Assembly (NCBI GenBank): GCA_903875045.1
Contig: CAIQUS010000069.1
Span: 1 to 64,000, forward strand
Reading direction: 5' to 3'
Source: an uncultured Bacteroidales bacterium
GTDB lineage: Bacteria > Bacteroidota > Bacteroidia > Bacteroidales > FEN-979
DNA: 64,000 nt
Part shown: positions 9,545 through 18,300 of the stretch, piece by piece
How the letters are laid out: each line of letters starts with the position of its first letter
Numbering within the stretch: the first letter of the stretch is position 1
Program-made: the position numbers and the translations under genes
Notes under the pieces: model-generated
What the model was told of the DNA's origin: nothing
What the model saw: only the letters and a program-made list of their open reading frames with translations
The model's database searches: none

Positions 9545-10588
9545 ATGAAACATGAAAATTATACAATCCTGATTGTTGAAGACAGCAAGACCCAGTCTGC
9601 ATATCTTCAGTCTATTCTTGAAATGGAAAATTATCAAGTACTATCAGCCAATAACGGGGAGGAGGCTCTCGAACTTATCAAACACAAAAAACCTGATATT
9701 GTGCTCAGTGATGTAATTATGCCTTTGATGGATGGGTTTACCTTATGCAAAAAGATCAAGAATGAGAAATTGTTTTCTGACATCCCGGTGATCCTGTTAA
9801 CCACTTTAACCGACCCCAGAGACATTATCAAAGGCCTTGAATCAGGCGCTGATAAGTTTATTCCAAAACCTTATAAAGAGGAATATCTCCTGTCGCAGGT
9901 TGAAAGCGTACTGATCAATATGGCGCTGAGTGAAAATAACAAAGTTGGCTTTGGCATGGATATTTTTTTTAATGGTGAAAAATATTTTATTACTTCCGAG
10001 AAAAGACAGATCGTAAGTTTACTGCTCTCAACGTATGAGCAGGCGGTCAATAAATCCAATGAATTGGTGAGGGTACACAATGAATTGTCAAAATTGAACA
10101 GTGACCTTTTGCGAAAAAGGAAAGAACTTGAGAAGATGAATGAGGAAAAGAACTATTTTCTTGGCGTGGCGGCCCATGACCTCAGAAACCCGCTTTCCTG
10201 CATCATCGGATTTGTGGCACTGATCAAAGAATCGATGAACCTCCAACAAGATGATGAGAACTTGCAATTCCTCGAGATCATCGAAAATTCAGGAAATAAA
10301 ATGCTCAAACTTATTACAGACCTGATGGACATTTCTCAGCTGGAATCCGGAACATTAACACCGAAGAAAGAACATGTGAATGTAACTGAATTATTCAGCA
10401 GGAATATTGAACAAAATCAGCATCTGGCTGGTAATAAAGACATCAGGATCAATTTTGCACATCCCGATGATGATGTGTTTTGCTATGTCGACCCGGGTAA
10501 ATTGGAACAGGTTATGAATAACCTTCTGACAAATGCCATAAAGTTTTCGCATCCTGAAACGGTTGTTCAGGTAACACTTGTTAAATAG
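9545..10588 (+). pseudogene. receiver-histidine kinase, 5' part up to an in-frame amber codon
   Basis: N-terminal 347 residues of a receiver-plus-histidine-kinase protein. The receiver is residues 1-125 with acceptor Asp56 (LSDVIMP) and the conserved Lys in IPKPY. After a coiled linker comes a HisKA domain with His211 (VAAHDLRNPLS), then the start of the ATPase domain including the N box NNLLTNAIKFS. The frame stops at TAG 10586-10588, directly before the Asp box. The next 81 codons in the same frame complete the domain (see the separate entry). As the last gene of the operon it is probably the output of the chemosensory pathway, in the place where wspR sits in Wsp loci. If TAG is not read through, the product cannot bind ATP normally. 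Confidence 0.8.
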
Positions 10589-10834
10589 GAAAACGGAATA
10601 AGCATTTGCGTCGAAGATCAGGGGCAGGGAATTCCCGCGGGTGAGCACCAGGATTTGTTTAAACCTTTTTCAAAAACCAGTGTTAAATCAACCAGGGGTG
10701 AGCCAAGCACCGGGTTAGGATTGTTCAGCGTGAAAAAAATTATTGAAGCACACCAGGGCGAGATATCAGTTGGCAGTATCGTGAATGAAGGAACAAAATT
10801 TTACATTGAAATTCCTAATTCGGCAGAGAATTAA
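10589..10834 (+). pseudogene. histidine kinase ATPase domain remainder, same frame after the amber codon
   Basis: Eighty-one codons in the same frame as the upstream kinase fragment, ending at TAA. The reading contains VEDQGQGIP (Asp/G1 box), LFKPFSKTS (F box) and STGLGLFSVKKIIEAH (G2 box), the missing half of a HATPase_c domain. There is no frame shift, only the single TAG. One C-to-T change would turn a CAG glutamine codon into this TAG. Alternatives are a sequencing or assembly error, or real nonsense readthrough. Intact motifs downstream argue that any inactivation is recent. Confidence 0.78.
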
Positions 10835-10889
10835 TACCTGACTGGCGGTGTAATTAATTGATGAACAATTTTTCATGTTTGGTACCATG

Positions 10890-10915
10890 AAACCCTTAAA
10901 GGTTTTTCTTATTTA
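10890..10915 (+). terminator. possible weak terminator after the chemosensory operon
   Basis: Inverted repeat AAACC / GGTTT with a 6-base loop, followed by a T-rich run (TTTTTCTTATTTATTTTT). The stem is only five base pairs, so this is tentative. The rest of 10835-10962 shows nothing coding. Confidence 0.35.
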
Positions 10916-10962
10916 TTTTTATTATCATTGCACCTCAAATTTGATGTTCACTAAGTTTAATC

Positions 10963-12738
10963 ATGAAATTTATGGAAGTTACCCGCATTTTTGACCTGTT
11001 GCCTTATCATGAGTCGAAATTCAAACCCAAAGACGATGTTGTTGCATCAAAAGAAAACGGTGAATGGGCAAAATACAGTATCAAACAATACCGTGAAATC
11101 GTTGACAATATCAGTTACGGATTTCTTGCCCTTGGTGTTCAGCCAGGCGATAAAATTGCGCAGATAAGCTCAAACCGGGTAGAGTGGAATTTTGTTGATA
11201 TGGCTATCCTGCAGGTGGGCGCGGTGCACGTTCCAATTTATCCAACCATCAGTGAATCAGATTACAAATATATACTCACGCATGCAGAAGTGACTTATGT
11301 TTTTATCTCAGGGCAGGAATTGTTAAGAAAAATCGACCATATTTTACCCGAAATAACCAACATTAAAGGAATTTTTACTTACAAGGACCACCACGAACAC
11401 AAGCATCTGAATGAACTGATTGACCTGGGAAAACAAAATGCCAACAAAGCACTGTTGGAATCGCGGAAATCAGTTGTGAAACCCGATGAGCTGGCAACCA
11501 TCATTTATACCTCAGGCACCACCGGCAATCCCAAAGGGGTGATGTTAAGTCACCATAATATCATTTCCGATTTTAAGGTTTGTGCCTATATCCCCCCATT
11601 TGGGGAAGAGGCCAAAGCAGTGAGTTATTTGCCGCTATGCCATGTATATGAACGGATGTTGAATTATCTGTATCATTATCTCGGATTTTCAATTTATTAT
11701 GCCGAAAACCTGGGAACAATTACCGACAATATGAAGGATGTAAAGCCAGACATCTTGTCGACCGTTCCGCGTTTACTTGAGAAAATTTATGATAAATTAT
11801 TCGCTACAGGGCATAAACTGACCGGAGCAAAGCGATGGATATTTTTCTGGGCACTCCACCTGGCGCTCCGTTACGAACTTAATGGGGCAAACGGCTGGTT
11901 TTATGAATTAAAACGGAAGCTTTACGATAAACTGGTCTACACAAAATGGCGCGATGCCTTGGGAGGCAAGCATTTATTGGTAGTATCGGGTGGTGCGGCT
12001 TTACAACCACGTTTGGCCAGGATGTTTACCTGTGCCGGTATCAATGTGCTGGAGGGCTATGGATTAACGGAGACTTCTCCGGTCATCTCTGTGAACGATC
12101 TTACACCCAACGGAACGAAGTTTGGAACAGTGGGGAAAATGTTGAAGGGAGTTGAGGTTAAGATTGCAGAGGATGGCGAAATTTTATGCAAAGGGCCTAA
12201 TGTGATGTTAGGTTACTTCAAGGAACCCGCAATGACCAGTGAAGCAATTGAAGCGGATGGATGGTTTCATACGGGCGACCTGGGAAGGATTGAACCTGAA
12301 GGCCATCTTAAAATCACAGGACGAAAAAAAGAGTTGTTTAAAACTTCCTTTGGCAAGTATATCAGTCCCCAACCCATCGAAGATACCTTCAAGGAGTCAT
12401 TGTTTATTGATCAACTTGTGGTCGTGGGGGAAAACCGGAAGTTTGCAGGAGCCCTCATTGTCCCCGATTTTACTTTCCTCAGGTCTTATTGTACTGTGAA
12501 AGAGATTCCATACACAACGAATACCGAAATGATCAATTTACCCCGGATCAGAAAACGTTTCCAAACGGAGGTCAACAAGTATAATAAATGTTTTGGGGAT
12601 ACGGAAAAAATCAAAAGCTGGGACCTGCTCGATACTGAATGGACTTTTGATACCGGTGAAATTACACCAACCATGAAGTTGAAGCGGAATATCATCACAA
12701 AAAAATATGAAGATAAAATTGCCAAACTCTTTGAATAA
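10963..12738 (+). CDS. long-chain acyl-CoA synthetase (AMP-binding), first of a tandem pair
   Basis: ANL-superfamily adenylate-forming enzyme of 591 residues that activates fatty acids to acyl-CoA via acyl-AMP. Signature motifs are the phosphate loop IIYTSGTTGNPKGVM, EGYGLTETSP, GWFHTGDLGRI and the hinge/A10 region GRKKELFKTSFGKYISP. The size and the TSFGKYISPQPIE segment are those of the FadD15/ACSL-like branch. The start may be ATG 10963 or 10972, since the paralogue aligns from the second. It lies 18 bases upstream of the paralogue's first possible codon and is probably co-transcribed with it. Fatty-acid chain preference is not predictable. Confidence 0.92.
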   Translation: MKFMEVTRIFDLLPYHESKFKPKDDVVASKENGEWAKYSIKQYREIVDNISYGFLALGVQPGDKIAQISSNRVEWNFVDMAILQVGAVHVPIYPTISESDYKYILTHAEVTYVFISGQELLRKIDHILPEITNIKGIFTYKDHHEHKHLNELIDLGKQNANKALLESRKSVVKPDELATIIYTSGTTGNPKGVMLSHHNIISDFKVCAYIPPFGEEAKAVSYLPLCHVYERMLNYLYHYLGFSIYYAENLGTITDNMKDVKPDILSTVPRLLEKIYDKLFATGHKLTGAKRWIFFWALHLALRYELNGANGWFYELKRKLYDKLVYTKWRDALGGKHLLVVSGGAALQPRLARMFTCAGINVLEGYGLTETSPVISVNDLTPNGTKFGTVGKMLKGVEVKIAEDGEILCKGPNVMLGYFKEPAMTSEAIEADGWFHTGDLGRIEPEGHLKITGRKKELFKTSFGKYISPQPIEDTFKESLFIDQLVVVGENRKFAGALIVPDFTFLRSYCTVKEIPYTTNTEMINLPRIRKRFQTEVNKYNKCFGDTEKIKSWDLLDTEWTFDTGEITPTMKLKRNIITKKYEDKIAKLFE

Positions 12739-12764
12739 ACAATCAACTTTTTCGTTTGGATAAT

Positions 12765-14561
12765 ATGAAGCAAATTACCCGGATTTTCGACCTCCTGGAG
12801 TTATTCAAAACCGAATATCATTCCATCAGCGACCTGTTCAATATAAAAAAGGATGGGAACTGGGTCCATTTTTCTGCCAATGACTATGTGAATTACAGCA
12901 ATCAGATCAGTCTTGGACTGCTGGCACTAGGCGTACAGAAAGGTACCCGGATCGCAACGGTCATGAACAATTGCCCGGAATGGAATTTCCTCGATATCGG
13001 AATCCTGCAGGTTGGTGCTGTGCAGGTTCCGGTTTATCCTACCATCAGTGAAGATAATTATCGTTATATTTTCAAAGATTCTGAAGTTGAGTACCTGATT
13101 TTTTCTGACCAGGACATTTATAACCGGATTAAAAATGTAATTCCGGGGATTCCGGGGTTAAAAGCTGTTTTTTCGATAGATCCGATTGAGGGCATCAGGA
13201 ATTGGAATGATATTCTGGAACTGGGAAAAAAGTATTCAAATCAGGATGAACTCGAAGCTATCAAAGAAACCATCCTGCCAGGGGATCTGGCGACAATTAT
13301 TTATACTTCCGGTACCACTGGAAGGCCGAAAGGGGTGATGTCATCGCACAATAATTTTGTCACCAACTACAAGGCCCTGGGTGAAATTCCGCCTCTTAAA
13401 ATGCACGACAGGGCGGTAAGTTTTTTACCGCTTTGCCACGTCTACGAGCGCACTGCCGGATATGTATATCAATCTTTTGGTGTTTCAATATTTTATGTCC
13501 AGAATATTGATGAACTCGGAGATTATATCAGAGAGGTTAAACCCCATGGATTTGCTTCTGTACCAAGGGTTTTCGAAAAAATATACAACAAAATCGTCAG
13601 CAAAGGCCGAAAATTGCCACTGCCCATGAAAGTGTTGTTTTTCTGGGCACTCAGGCAGGGGCATAAGTTTGAATTGGACCATGCACGCGGATGGGTGTAT
13701 GATTTAAAATTATACATTGCCAACCTGCTTGTTTTTCGCAAATGGCGTGAAGCGCTGGGAGGTGAGTTGAAATTCATCGTTTCTGGCAGCGCTCCCTTGC
13801 ATCCGCGGCTGGCGCGTATTTTTTGGGCTGCAAAAATTCCTATCTTAGAAGCCTATGGCCTAACTGAGACCTCCCCGGGTGTAACATGCTATCGTTTTGA
13901 GCCCGGTTGTATGAAATTCGGGACAGTGGGGCCACTTTTATCAGGCAATCAGATGAAAATCGCTGATGATGGAGAAGTTCTTGTGAAGGGGCCAAACGTC
14001 ATGATGGGCTATCTCAACCGGCCCGAAAAAACTGCTGAAGCCATCGATACCGATGGGTGGTTCCACACCGGCGATATCGGGTTGATTGAGGATGGAAAAT
14101 TTTTGAAAATAACCGACAGGAAAAAAGAAATTTTCAAAACCTCAGGAGGGAAATTTATCGCCCCGCAGCCCATTGAACAGCGGATGAAGGAATCACCCTT
14201 TATAGAACAAATCATGGTGGTTGGCGAAAATCGCAATTATGCTGCTGCATTGATTATCCCGAATTTTGAACATTTAAAAAACTGGTGCGAGGTCAAAAAT
14301 ATAGAATTCGGGTCGAAAGAAAAAGCGGTGACCAACCCAACCATTAATCGCAGGATCCGTAAAGATGTTGAACGGTTCAATCAGGATCTTGATCAAACGG
14401 AAAAAATAAAGAAAATCAGGCTGCTGAACGCCGAATGGTCCATTGACACAGGTGAAATATCACCAACCCTGAAGCTACGTCGTAAGTTTATTGTTGAAAA
14501 ATACAGTAAGATTATTGACGAAACCTATCGGTCGTCGGAATACAACTACCGGGTTGAATAA
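12765..14561 (+). CDS. long-chain acyl-CoA synthetase (AMP-binding), second of a tandem pair
   Basis: Paralogue of the preceding gene, 598 residues from ATG 12765. An upstream in-frame TTG at 12756 is less likely, because MKQITRIFDLL aligns with the first copy. Motifs: IIYTSGTTGRPKGVM, EAYGLTETSPG, GWFHTGDIGLI, DRKKEIFKTSGGKFI. The two proteins are similar along their full length but clearly diverged, so this is an old duplication, possibly with split substrate ranges. Its stop codon is two bases from the convergent holA stop, leaving no room for a separate terminator. Confidence 0.92.
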   Translation: MKQITRIFDLLELFKTEYHSISDLFNIKKDGNWVHFSANDYVNYSNQISLGLLALGVQKGTRIATVMNNCPEWNFLDIGILQVGAVQVPVYPTISEDNYRYIFKDSEVEYLIFSDQDIYNRIKNVIPGIPGLKAVFSIDPIEGIRNWNDILELGKKYSNQDELEAIKETILPGDLATIIYTSGTTGRPKGVMSSHNNFVTNYKALGEIPPLKMHDRAVSFLPLCHVYERTAGYVYQSFGVSIFYVQNIDELGDYIREVKPHGFASVPRVFEKIYNKIVSKGRKLPLPMKVLFFWALRQGHKFELDHARGWVYDLKLYIANLLVFRKWREALGGELKFIVSGSAPLHPRLARIFWAAKIPILEAYGLTETSPGVTCYRFEPGCMKFGTVGPLLSGNQMKIADDGEVLVKGPNVMMGYLNRPEKTAEAIDTDGWFHTGDIGLIEDGKFLKITDRKKEIFKTSGGKFIAPQPIEQRMKESPFIEQIMVVGENRNYAAALIIPNFEHLKNWCEVKNIEFGSKEKAVTNPTINRRIRKDVERFNQDLDQTEKIKKIRLLNAEWSIDTGEISPTLKLRRKFIVEKYSKIIDETYRSSEYNYRVE

Positions 14562-14563
14562 TT

Positions 14564-15580
14564 TTAGTGCAGGATTTTAAAAATCAACTCTTTCATTAAC
14601 TCCCCATCACTGGCTGAGGCGTTTTCAACCCCCTTTGCCTTAAGGTCATATTCATGAAGCAATGAGATGATCGAAATTGTTTTCCCAACCGGGAAACTTC
14701 TGGCAGCCTGCTGGTAGTCTGCCACAAAGAAAGGGTTAACAGAGAGTGCGATGGCAACTGCGTTTTTTGATTTATCGGGCAGAAAATGGTAAGTAAGTAC
14801 TTTTGAAAAATAGGCATACAGGATTGGAATAATTTTTACCAGCGGATTTTCGCGCGGATTGGCAGCAAAATAAAAAATGATCTGATTGGATTTGAGCATA
14901 TCTTTCCTGGCAAGTGCTTTTTGCAGTTCAAATACATTGAAATCCTTGCTGATGCCGATGTTTTTCTCCACATAATCTTCATCGATCGCAGCACCTGCAG
15001 GGATATTGATCAACAGTTTCTGTATCTCATTGACGATCTTTCCCAGGTCGGCGCCAAGAAATTCAGTCAGAAGTGCTGCGGCTTTCGGGGTGATGGAATA
15101 TTTTCGCTGGCGCAGGTAATCATTGATCCAGTCTGGAACTTTATTGTCGTAAAGCTTAGCCGATTCAAAGGGCACACCACGCTTTTCAATGGCCTTATAA
15201 AGTGCTTTACGCTTGTCAAACTTGGAATATTTGTAGCACAGGACCAGAATGGTTGAGGGCAATGGGTTCTCAACATAGGCATGAAATTCTTCAATTTTAT
15301 CCAGATCCTGCGCCTCCTTGACAATGAGCACCTGGTAATTGGCCATCATTGGAAACCGCTTGGCATAACTCATCAGGGTGAAAACATTGGAATCCTTCCC
15401 GTATGCAATGGTTTGGTTGAACTCCTTTTCCAGGTCACTAAGCACATGATGTTCAATAAAATCGGAAACGGCGTCAATAAAATAGGATTCCTCCCCATGC
15501 AGCAGATATACAGGGTGATAGATCTGATTTTTCAGGTCGCTCATTAGATTTTCAAAACTGATGCTGTTTTTCTCAGCCAT
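14564..15580 (-). CDS. holA: DNA polymerase III subunit delta
   Basis: Clamp-loader delta subunit, 338 residues, the usual length. It opens the beta sliding clamp as part of the delta-gamma-delta' complex. Recognisable Bacteroidota HolA features are the N-terminal HPVYLLHGEESYFID (degenerate AAA+ site), the central RQRKYSITPKAAALLTEFLG segment and a helical C-terminal domain ending near ASDGELMKELIFKILH. In many Bacteroidota, holA is divergent from a small HsdR-N protein gene. Here that gene lies 2.9 kb away at 18506, with AMP nucleosidase and an accessory patch between. Confidence 0.9.
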   Translation of the reverse strand: MAEKNSISFENLMSDLKNQIYHPVYLLHGEESYFIDAVSDFIEHHVLSDLEKEFNQTIAYGKDSNVFTLMSYAKRFPMMANYQVLIVKEAQDLDKIEEFHAYVENPLPSTILVLCYKYSKFDKRKALYKAIEKRGVPFESAKLYDNKVPDWINDYLRQRKYSITPKAAALLTEFLGADLGKIVNEIQKLLINIPAGAAIDEDYVEKNIGISKDFNVFELQKALARKDMLKSNQIIFYFAANPRENPLVKIIPILYAYFSKVLTYHFLPDKSKNAVAIALSVNPFFVADYQQAARSFPVGKTISIISLLHEYDLKAKGVENASASDGELMKELIFKILH

Positions 15581-15634
15581 AAGATTCAGGATCTTTTTCC
15601 ATCCCCGAAAGTGAGCCCGGGGATGCCTTGGTGA

Positions 15635-16408
15635 TTAATCGAACCGGAGATGCTTTACGATAAGCTTTTTTTCGATGAGGTCTTTCATGGTCTCAACACC
15701 GATGCGCAGGTGCTCCTCAGCGAATCTGGAGGTTACCCTTTTGTCGCTGATCTGGGTTTTGATGCCCCGGCCAACCATGGGCTGATCTGAAACAAGGAGA
15801 AGCGCGCCGGTAGGGATTTCGTTTGCAAATCCAACAATAAACAGGGTAGCCGATTCCATATCAATGGCAATGGCGCGGGTTTCGCGCAATTGTTCCTTGA
15901 ATTGCTCATCGTATTCCCAAACCCGTCGGTTGGTGGTATATATCGTGCCTGTCCAATAGTCTTTCCTGTGATTGTGCACCACAGTCGACATGATTTTCTG
16001 AAGGTTAAACGCAGGTAGTGCCGGTACGCGCTCATGGAAATAATCATCAGATGTTCCATCACCACGGATGGCCGCAATCGGAACGATCATATCGCCCACT
16101 TTGCATTTTTTCTTGAGGCCACCGCATTTTCCGAGGAATAGTGCTGCTTTCGGTCCGATGGCACTCAAAAGGTCCATAATGGTGGCGGCATTCGGGCTGC
16201 CCATACCAAAATTGATCAGGGTAATCCGTTCGTGTGTCACGCTCGGCATCGCTTTATCTTTTCCTTTGATGGGAACATTGAACCATTCGGAAAATATTTC
16301 AAGGTAGGCGTTGAAATTTGTCAGAAGAATAAAGTCACCGAATTCTTCAAGTGCTGTTCCGGTATAGCGCGGTAACCAGTCATCAACGATCTCTTTTTTA
16401 GTTTTCAT
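15635..16408 (-). CDS. amn: AMP nucleosidase
   Basis: Purine-nucleoside phosphorylase-fold enzyme of 257 residues that hydrolyses AMP to adenine and ribose 5-phosphate. The sequence has ERITLINFGMGSPNAATIMD, LFLGKCGGLKKK, GDMIVPIAAIRGDGTS and AIDMESATLF, the usual nucleobase and ribose contacts. It matches the short Bacteroidota type, which lacks the N-terminal regulatory domain of E. coli Amn (about 480 residues). Oriented with holA but 54 bases upstream of it, so possibly co-transcribed. The last residues (VKHLRFD) end just before a GC-rich imperfect palindrome at about 15600-15625. Confidence 0.9.
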   Translation of the reverse strand: MKTKKEIVDDWLPRYTGTALEEFGDFILLTNFNAYLEIFSEWFNVPIKGKDKAMPSVTHERITLINFGMGSPNAATIMDLLSAIGPKAALFLGKCGGLKKKCKVGDMIVPIAAIRGDGTSDDYFHERVPALPAFNLQKIMSTVVHNHRKDYWTGTIYTTNRRVWEYDEQFKEQLRETRAIAIDMESATLFIVGFANEIPTGALLLVSDQPMVGRGIKTQISDKRVTSRFAEEHLRIGVETMKDLIEKKLIVKHLRFD

Positions 16409-16487
16409 TAATTAAAAATTATGTTTATTTTAAATCAATTGAGTATGATGCCATGTTCGGAGATATCATCGGAAACTAATAACATAA

Positions 16488-17054
16488 CTATCTGTATTTC
16501 ATTTTAATCTTGAGCTCTTCAAATACATTAAACACGATGGGACAGATAGAAGCATTTTCGATAATACCCATCAGTCTGGTTGTGAATTCTTGTTTATGAA
16601 TATGAGGATAATCTTTACAATCGGTTGGTCTGCAATCATAAACCTCACATTCATTTCCCTGTAGAAACACACAAGGTAATCCTTTTAACCTTAGATCGTT
16701 AAATTCATCTGGTTCAACATATTTTTCATGAATTTCAGAGATGGTTACATCCAACTTCAAAGCTAATTCCCTGATATCGGAATCAGTGAGTTGAGGTTGT
16801 GCTTTTCTGCAACAATTGCCGCATTCTCGGCAGCTAATATTTGCAACAACGAATTCATAAATCGGTTTAACAATTTCATCTGTCCGATCCCCGTCCTGCA
16901 TTTTAAGAAACGATCTGAAATCCCAGTTCCGGGATTCATTTCGCGCGGAAATTCGTTTAATATCATTAATATCTTTGATGAGCAGATGCTTTTTCACCAG
17001 TCTTTTGTTTAAGGTCTTATTTTTTACGATAGGCAAAGCAGTTGAAGTTTTCAT
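16488..17054 (-). CDS. YkgJ-type cysteine-cluster protein
   Basis: Putative zinc- or iron-binding protein of the YkgJ (UPF0153) family, 188 residues from ATG 17054; an alternative ATG at 17069 would add five residues. The signature CRECGNCCRK is near residue 78, followed by GLPCVFLQGNECEVYDCRPT and CKDYPH; a last cysteine is in ASICPIVF. The cellular role of the family is unknown; metal binding is inferred from its cysteine pattern. It overlaps the 3' end of the neighbouring cysteine-rich gene by 38 bases in another frame, so the two are probably one transcript. The patch is more AT-rich than its surroundings. Confidence 0.85.
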   Translation of the reverse strand: MKTSTALPIVKNKTLNKRLVKKHLLIKDINDIKRISARNESRNWDFRSFLKMQDGDRTDEIVKPIYEFVVANISCRECGNCCRKAQPQLTDSDIRELALKLDVTISEIHEKYVEPDEFNDLRLKGLPCVFLQGNECEVYDCRPTDCKDYPHIHKQEFTTRLMGIIENASICPIVFNVFEELKIKMKYR

Positions 17055-17499
17055 CATCCTTCTGGTCATGACGTGTTAATGTACATAATATTTCCTCTTC
17101 GGGATTATCAACATTCTGACAAGTTATGCAAAGAGCAGGTTTCGGGATCAAATCAACATTTATTTCATAACCGTCATCAGTAAAGAATCCGGAAATTTTG
17201 GTTTTATCCATGTCATCGATATGCCTTTTGCCTTTATTGCTCTCTTTTTTCTTTATTGCGGAGTCAATCTCATAATCATCGGTTGGGTAACTTTCTCCTG
17301 TGATGCAGGTAAAGCAACCGTTTCCGGCAATAGCTGATCCAATTACCCAAATTGCAGCTCCACAAGAGCAAGTTATTCCATTGTTATAATTAGTTAATGC
17401 ACTCTGTAAGCCTTTTCGTAATTCATTTTCATTAAAAGTCGGATTACTTTTCAAATAAACTTTCACATATTGATCGATTGAAATCGGTATAAATCCCAT
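17017..17499 (-). CDS. hypothetical cysteine-rich protein
   Basis: Unrecognised soluble protein of 160 residues. It contains CSCGAAIWVIGSAIAGNGCFTC, in which CxC and CxxC pairs flank a hydrophobic stretch, and near the C terminus CITCQN and two further cysteines (EEEILC and NFNC). This suggests one or two zinc knuckles. A charged central region (KKKESNKGKRHIDDMDK) separates them. It overlaps the downstream YkgJ-type gene, so a shared metal-related role is possible but unproven. Codon use is AT-rich, as in the other genes of this patch. Confidence 0.7.
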   Translation of the reverse strand: MGFIPISIDQYVKVYLKSNPTFNENELRKGLQSALTNYNNGITCSCGAAIWVIGSAIAGNGCFTCITGESYPTDDYEIDSAIKKKESNKGKRHIDDMDKTKISGFFTDDGYEINVDLIPKPALCITCQNVDNPEEEILCTLTRHDQKDDENFNCFAYRKK

Positions 17500-17790
17500 G
17501 TCAATTGTTTTAGGTTAGCAATCAGTTTAGTTCTCATTTACTTGTCGGAGGAATTGTTTTCTATACTGTCATAATATTGCTTGACTAATGAGTCCCCTCC
17601 GAAAAGTCGTTTATTCATCAAATCACCATTTAAAAAATTGTTAAACCGCAAAGAACACAAAGAAAACGCAAAGAGCCGCAGAGATAACACCTTGCAGCTA
17701 AGGCCTGTGCGTTTATTTTGGGATCGTGCCACGATCCCGGTGTTGCTGAGTAAAGGCTTTAGCTGCATATTGGCACCAGTTTGATTTCAA
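17500..17790. other. intergenic stretch with repeats; one doubtful 26-codon reading
   Basis: Holds a run of CGCAAAG-type near-repeats (about 17646-17685) and the nested inverted repeat listed separately. A minus-strand reading at 17538-17618 (MNKRLFGGDSLVKQYYDSI and seven more residues) looks protein-like but is only 26 codons. It could be a leader peptide or a gene remnant. Confidence 0.5.
17694..17766. repeat. nested inverted repeat, possible MITE or REP-like element
   Basis: Outer arms GCAGCTAAGGCCT (17694-17706) and AGGCTTTAGCTGC (17754-17766) pair with one mismatch. Inside lies the 19-base palindrome GGGATCGTGCCACGATCCC (17720-17738). The whole can fold as a two-level cruciform or RNA hairpin. 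Confidence 0.75.
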
Positions 17791-18300
17791 TTAACAAGTG
17801 TTTACAATGTAAAATGTCAGAAACCATTTTTCATTAATCTTTTCAAAACCAATTTGAAACAGAAGCCCTACTTCTTTCCTTGTATTCTCGAAATAAAACC
17901 TATCCTTATCTAAATAAATTAAATTACTGTCATTGGGATTGTTGAAATCCTTCCTGAAATCCCAGGTATAATTATTCCAATTTTTCTTTGTCAAGACTAT
18001 TGTCGAATCACATTCAGCAATAACAGCTATGATCGGAAAATTTATATGCTCTTTTTGAAAGTTTGAATCTGATATAAATTTCTCATAGAATTCAATAAAT
18101 TCTTTCGGCAAGGAATCAATTGAACGATATAACTTTGAATCCACTTTAAACCAAATTTCCTTGTTCTCAATTTTCTCCCAAATTTTTGTTGATTGAGAAT
18201 CATGTTTTAAAGTGTCCATCCCTTTTTTATCATTTTCTTTACTCCTACCCCCGCATGAATAAAGAAGGAAAATTATCAGGATGAACTTTAGCTTACTCAT
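17791..18300 (-). CDS. hypothetical lipoprotein
   Basis: Small lipoprotein of 169 residues. The signal peptide MSKLKFILIIFLLYSC carries a lipobox (LLYSC) followed by GG, so it is probably membrane-anchored in the periplasm or outer membrane. The mature part has no motif I recognise; it is polar, with several Trp and Tyr (IWFKVDSKLYRS, NWNNYTWDFRKD), and looks like a single small beta-rich domain. It is AT-rich like the two genes downstream and flanked on both sides by repeat-bearing intergenic DNA, so it may be a mobile accessory gene. Confidence 0.75.
   Translation of the reverse strand: MSKLKFILIIFLLYSCGGRSKENDKKGMDTLKHDSQSTKIWEKIENKEIWFKVDSKLYRSIDSLPKEFIEFYEKFISDSNFQKEHINFPIIAVIAECDSTIVLTKKNWNNYTWDFRKDFNNPNDSNLIYLDKDRFYFENTRKEVGLLFQIGFEKINEKWFLTFYIVNTC

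Noticed and set aside
10586..10588. TAG as a pyrrolysine or reassigned codon
   Set aside because: No other gene in the window contains an internal TAG, and other genes (for example ddl) end at TAG normally, so general reassignment is unlikely.
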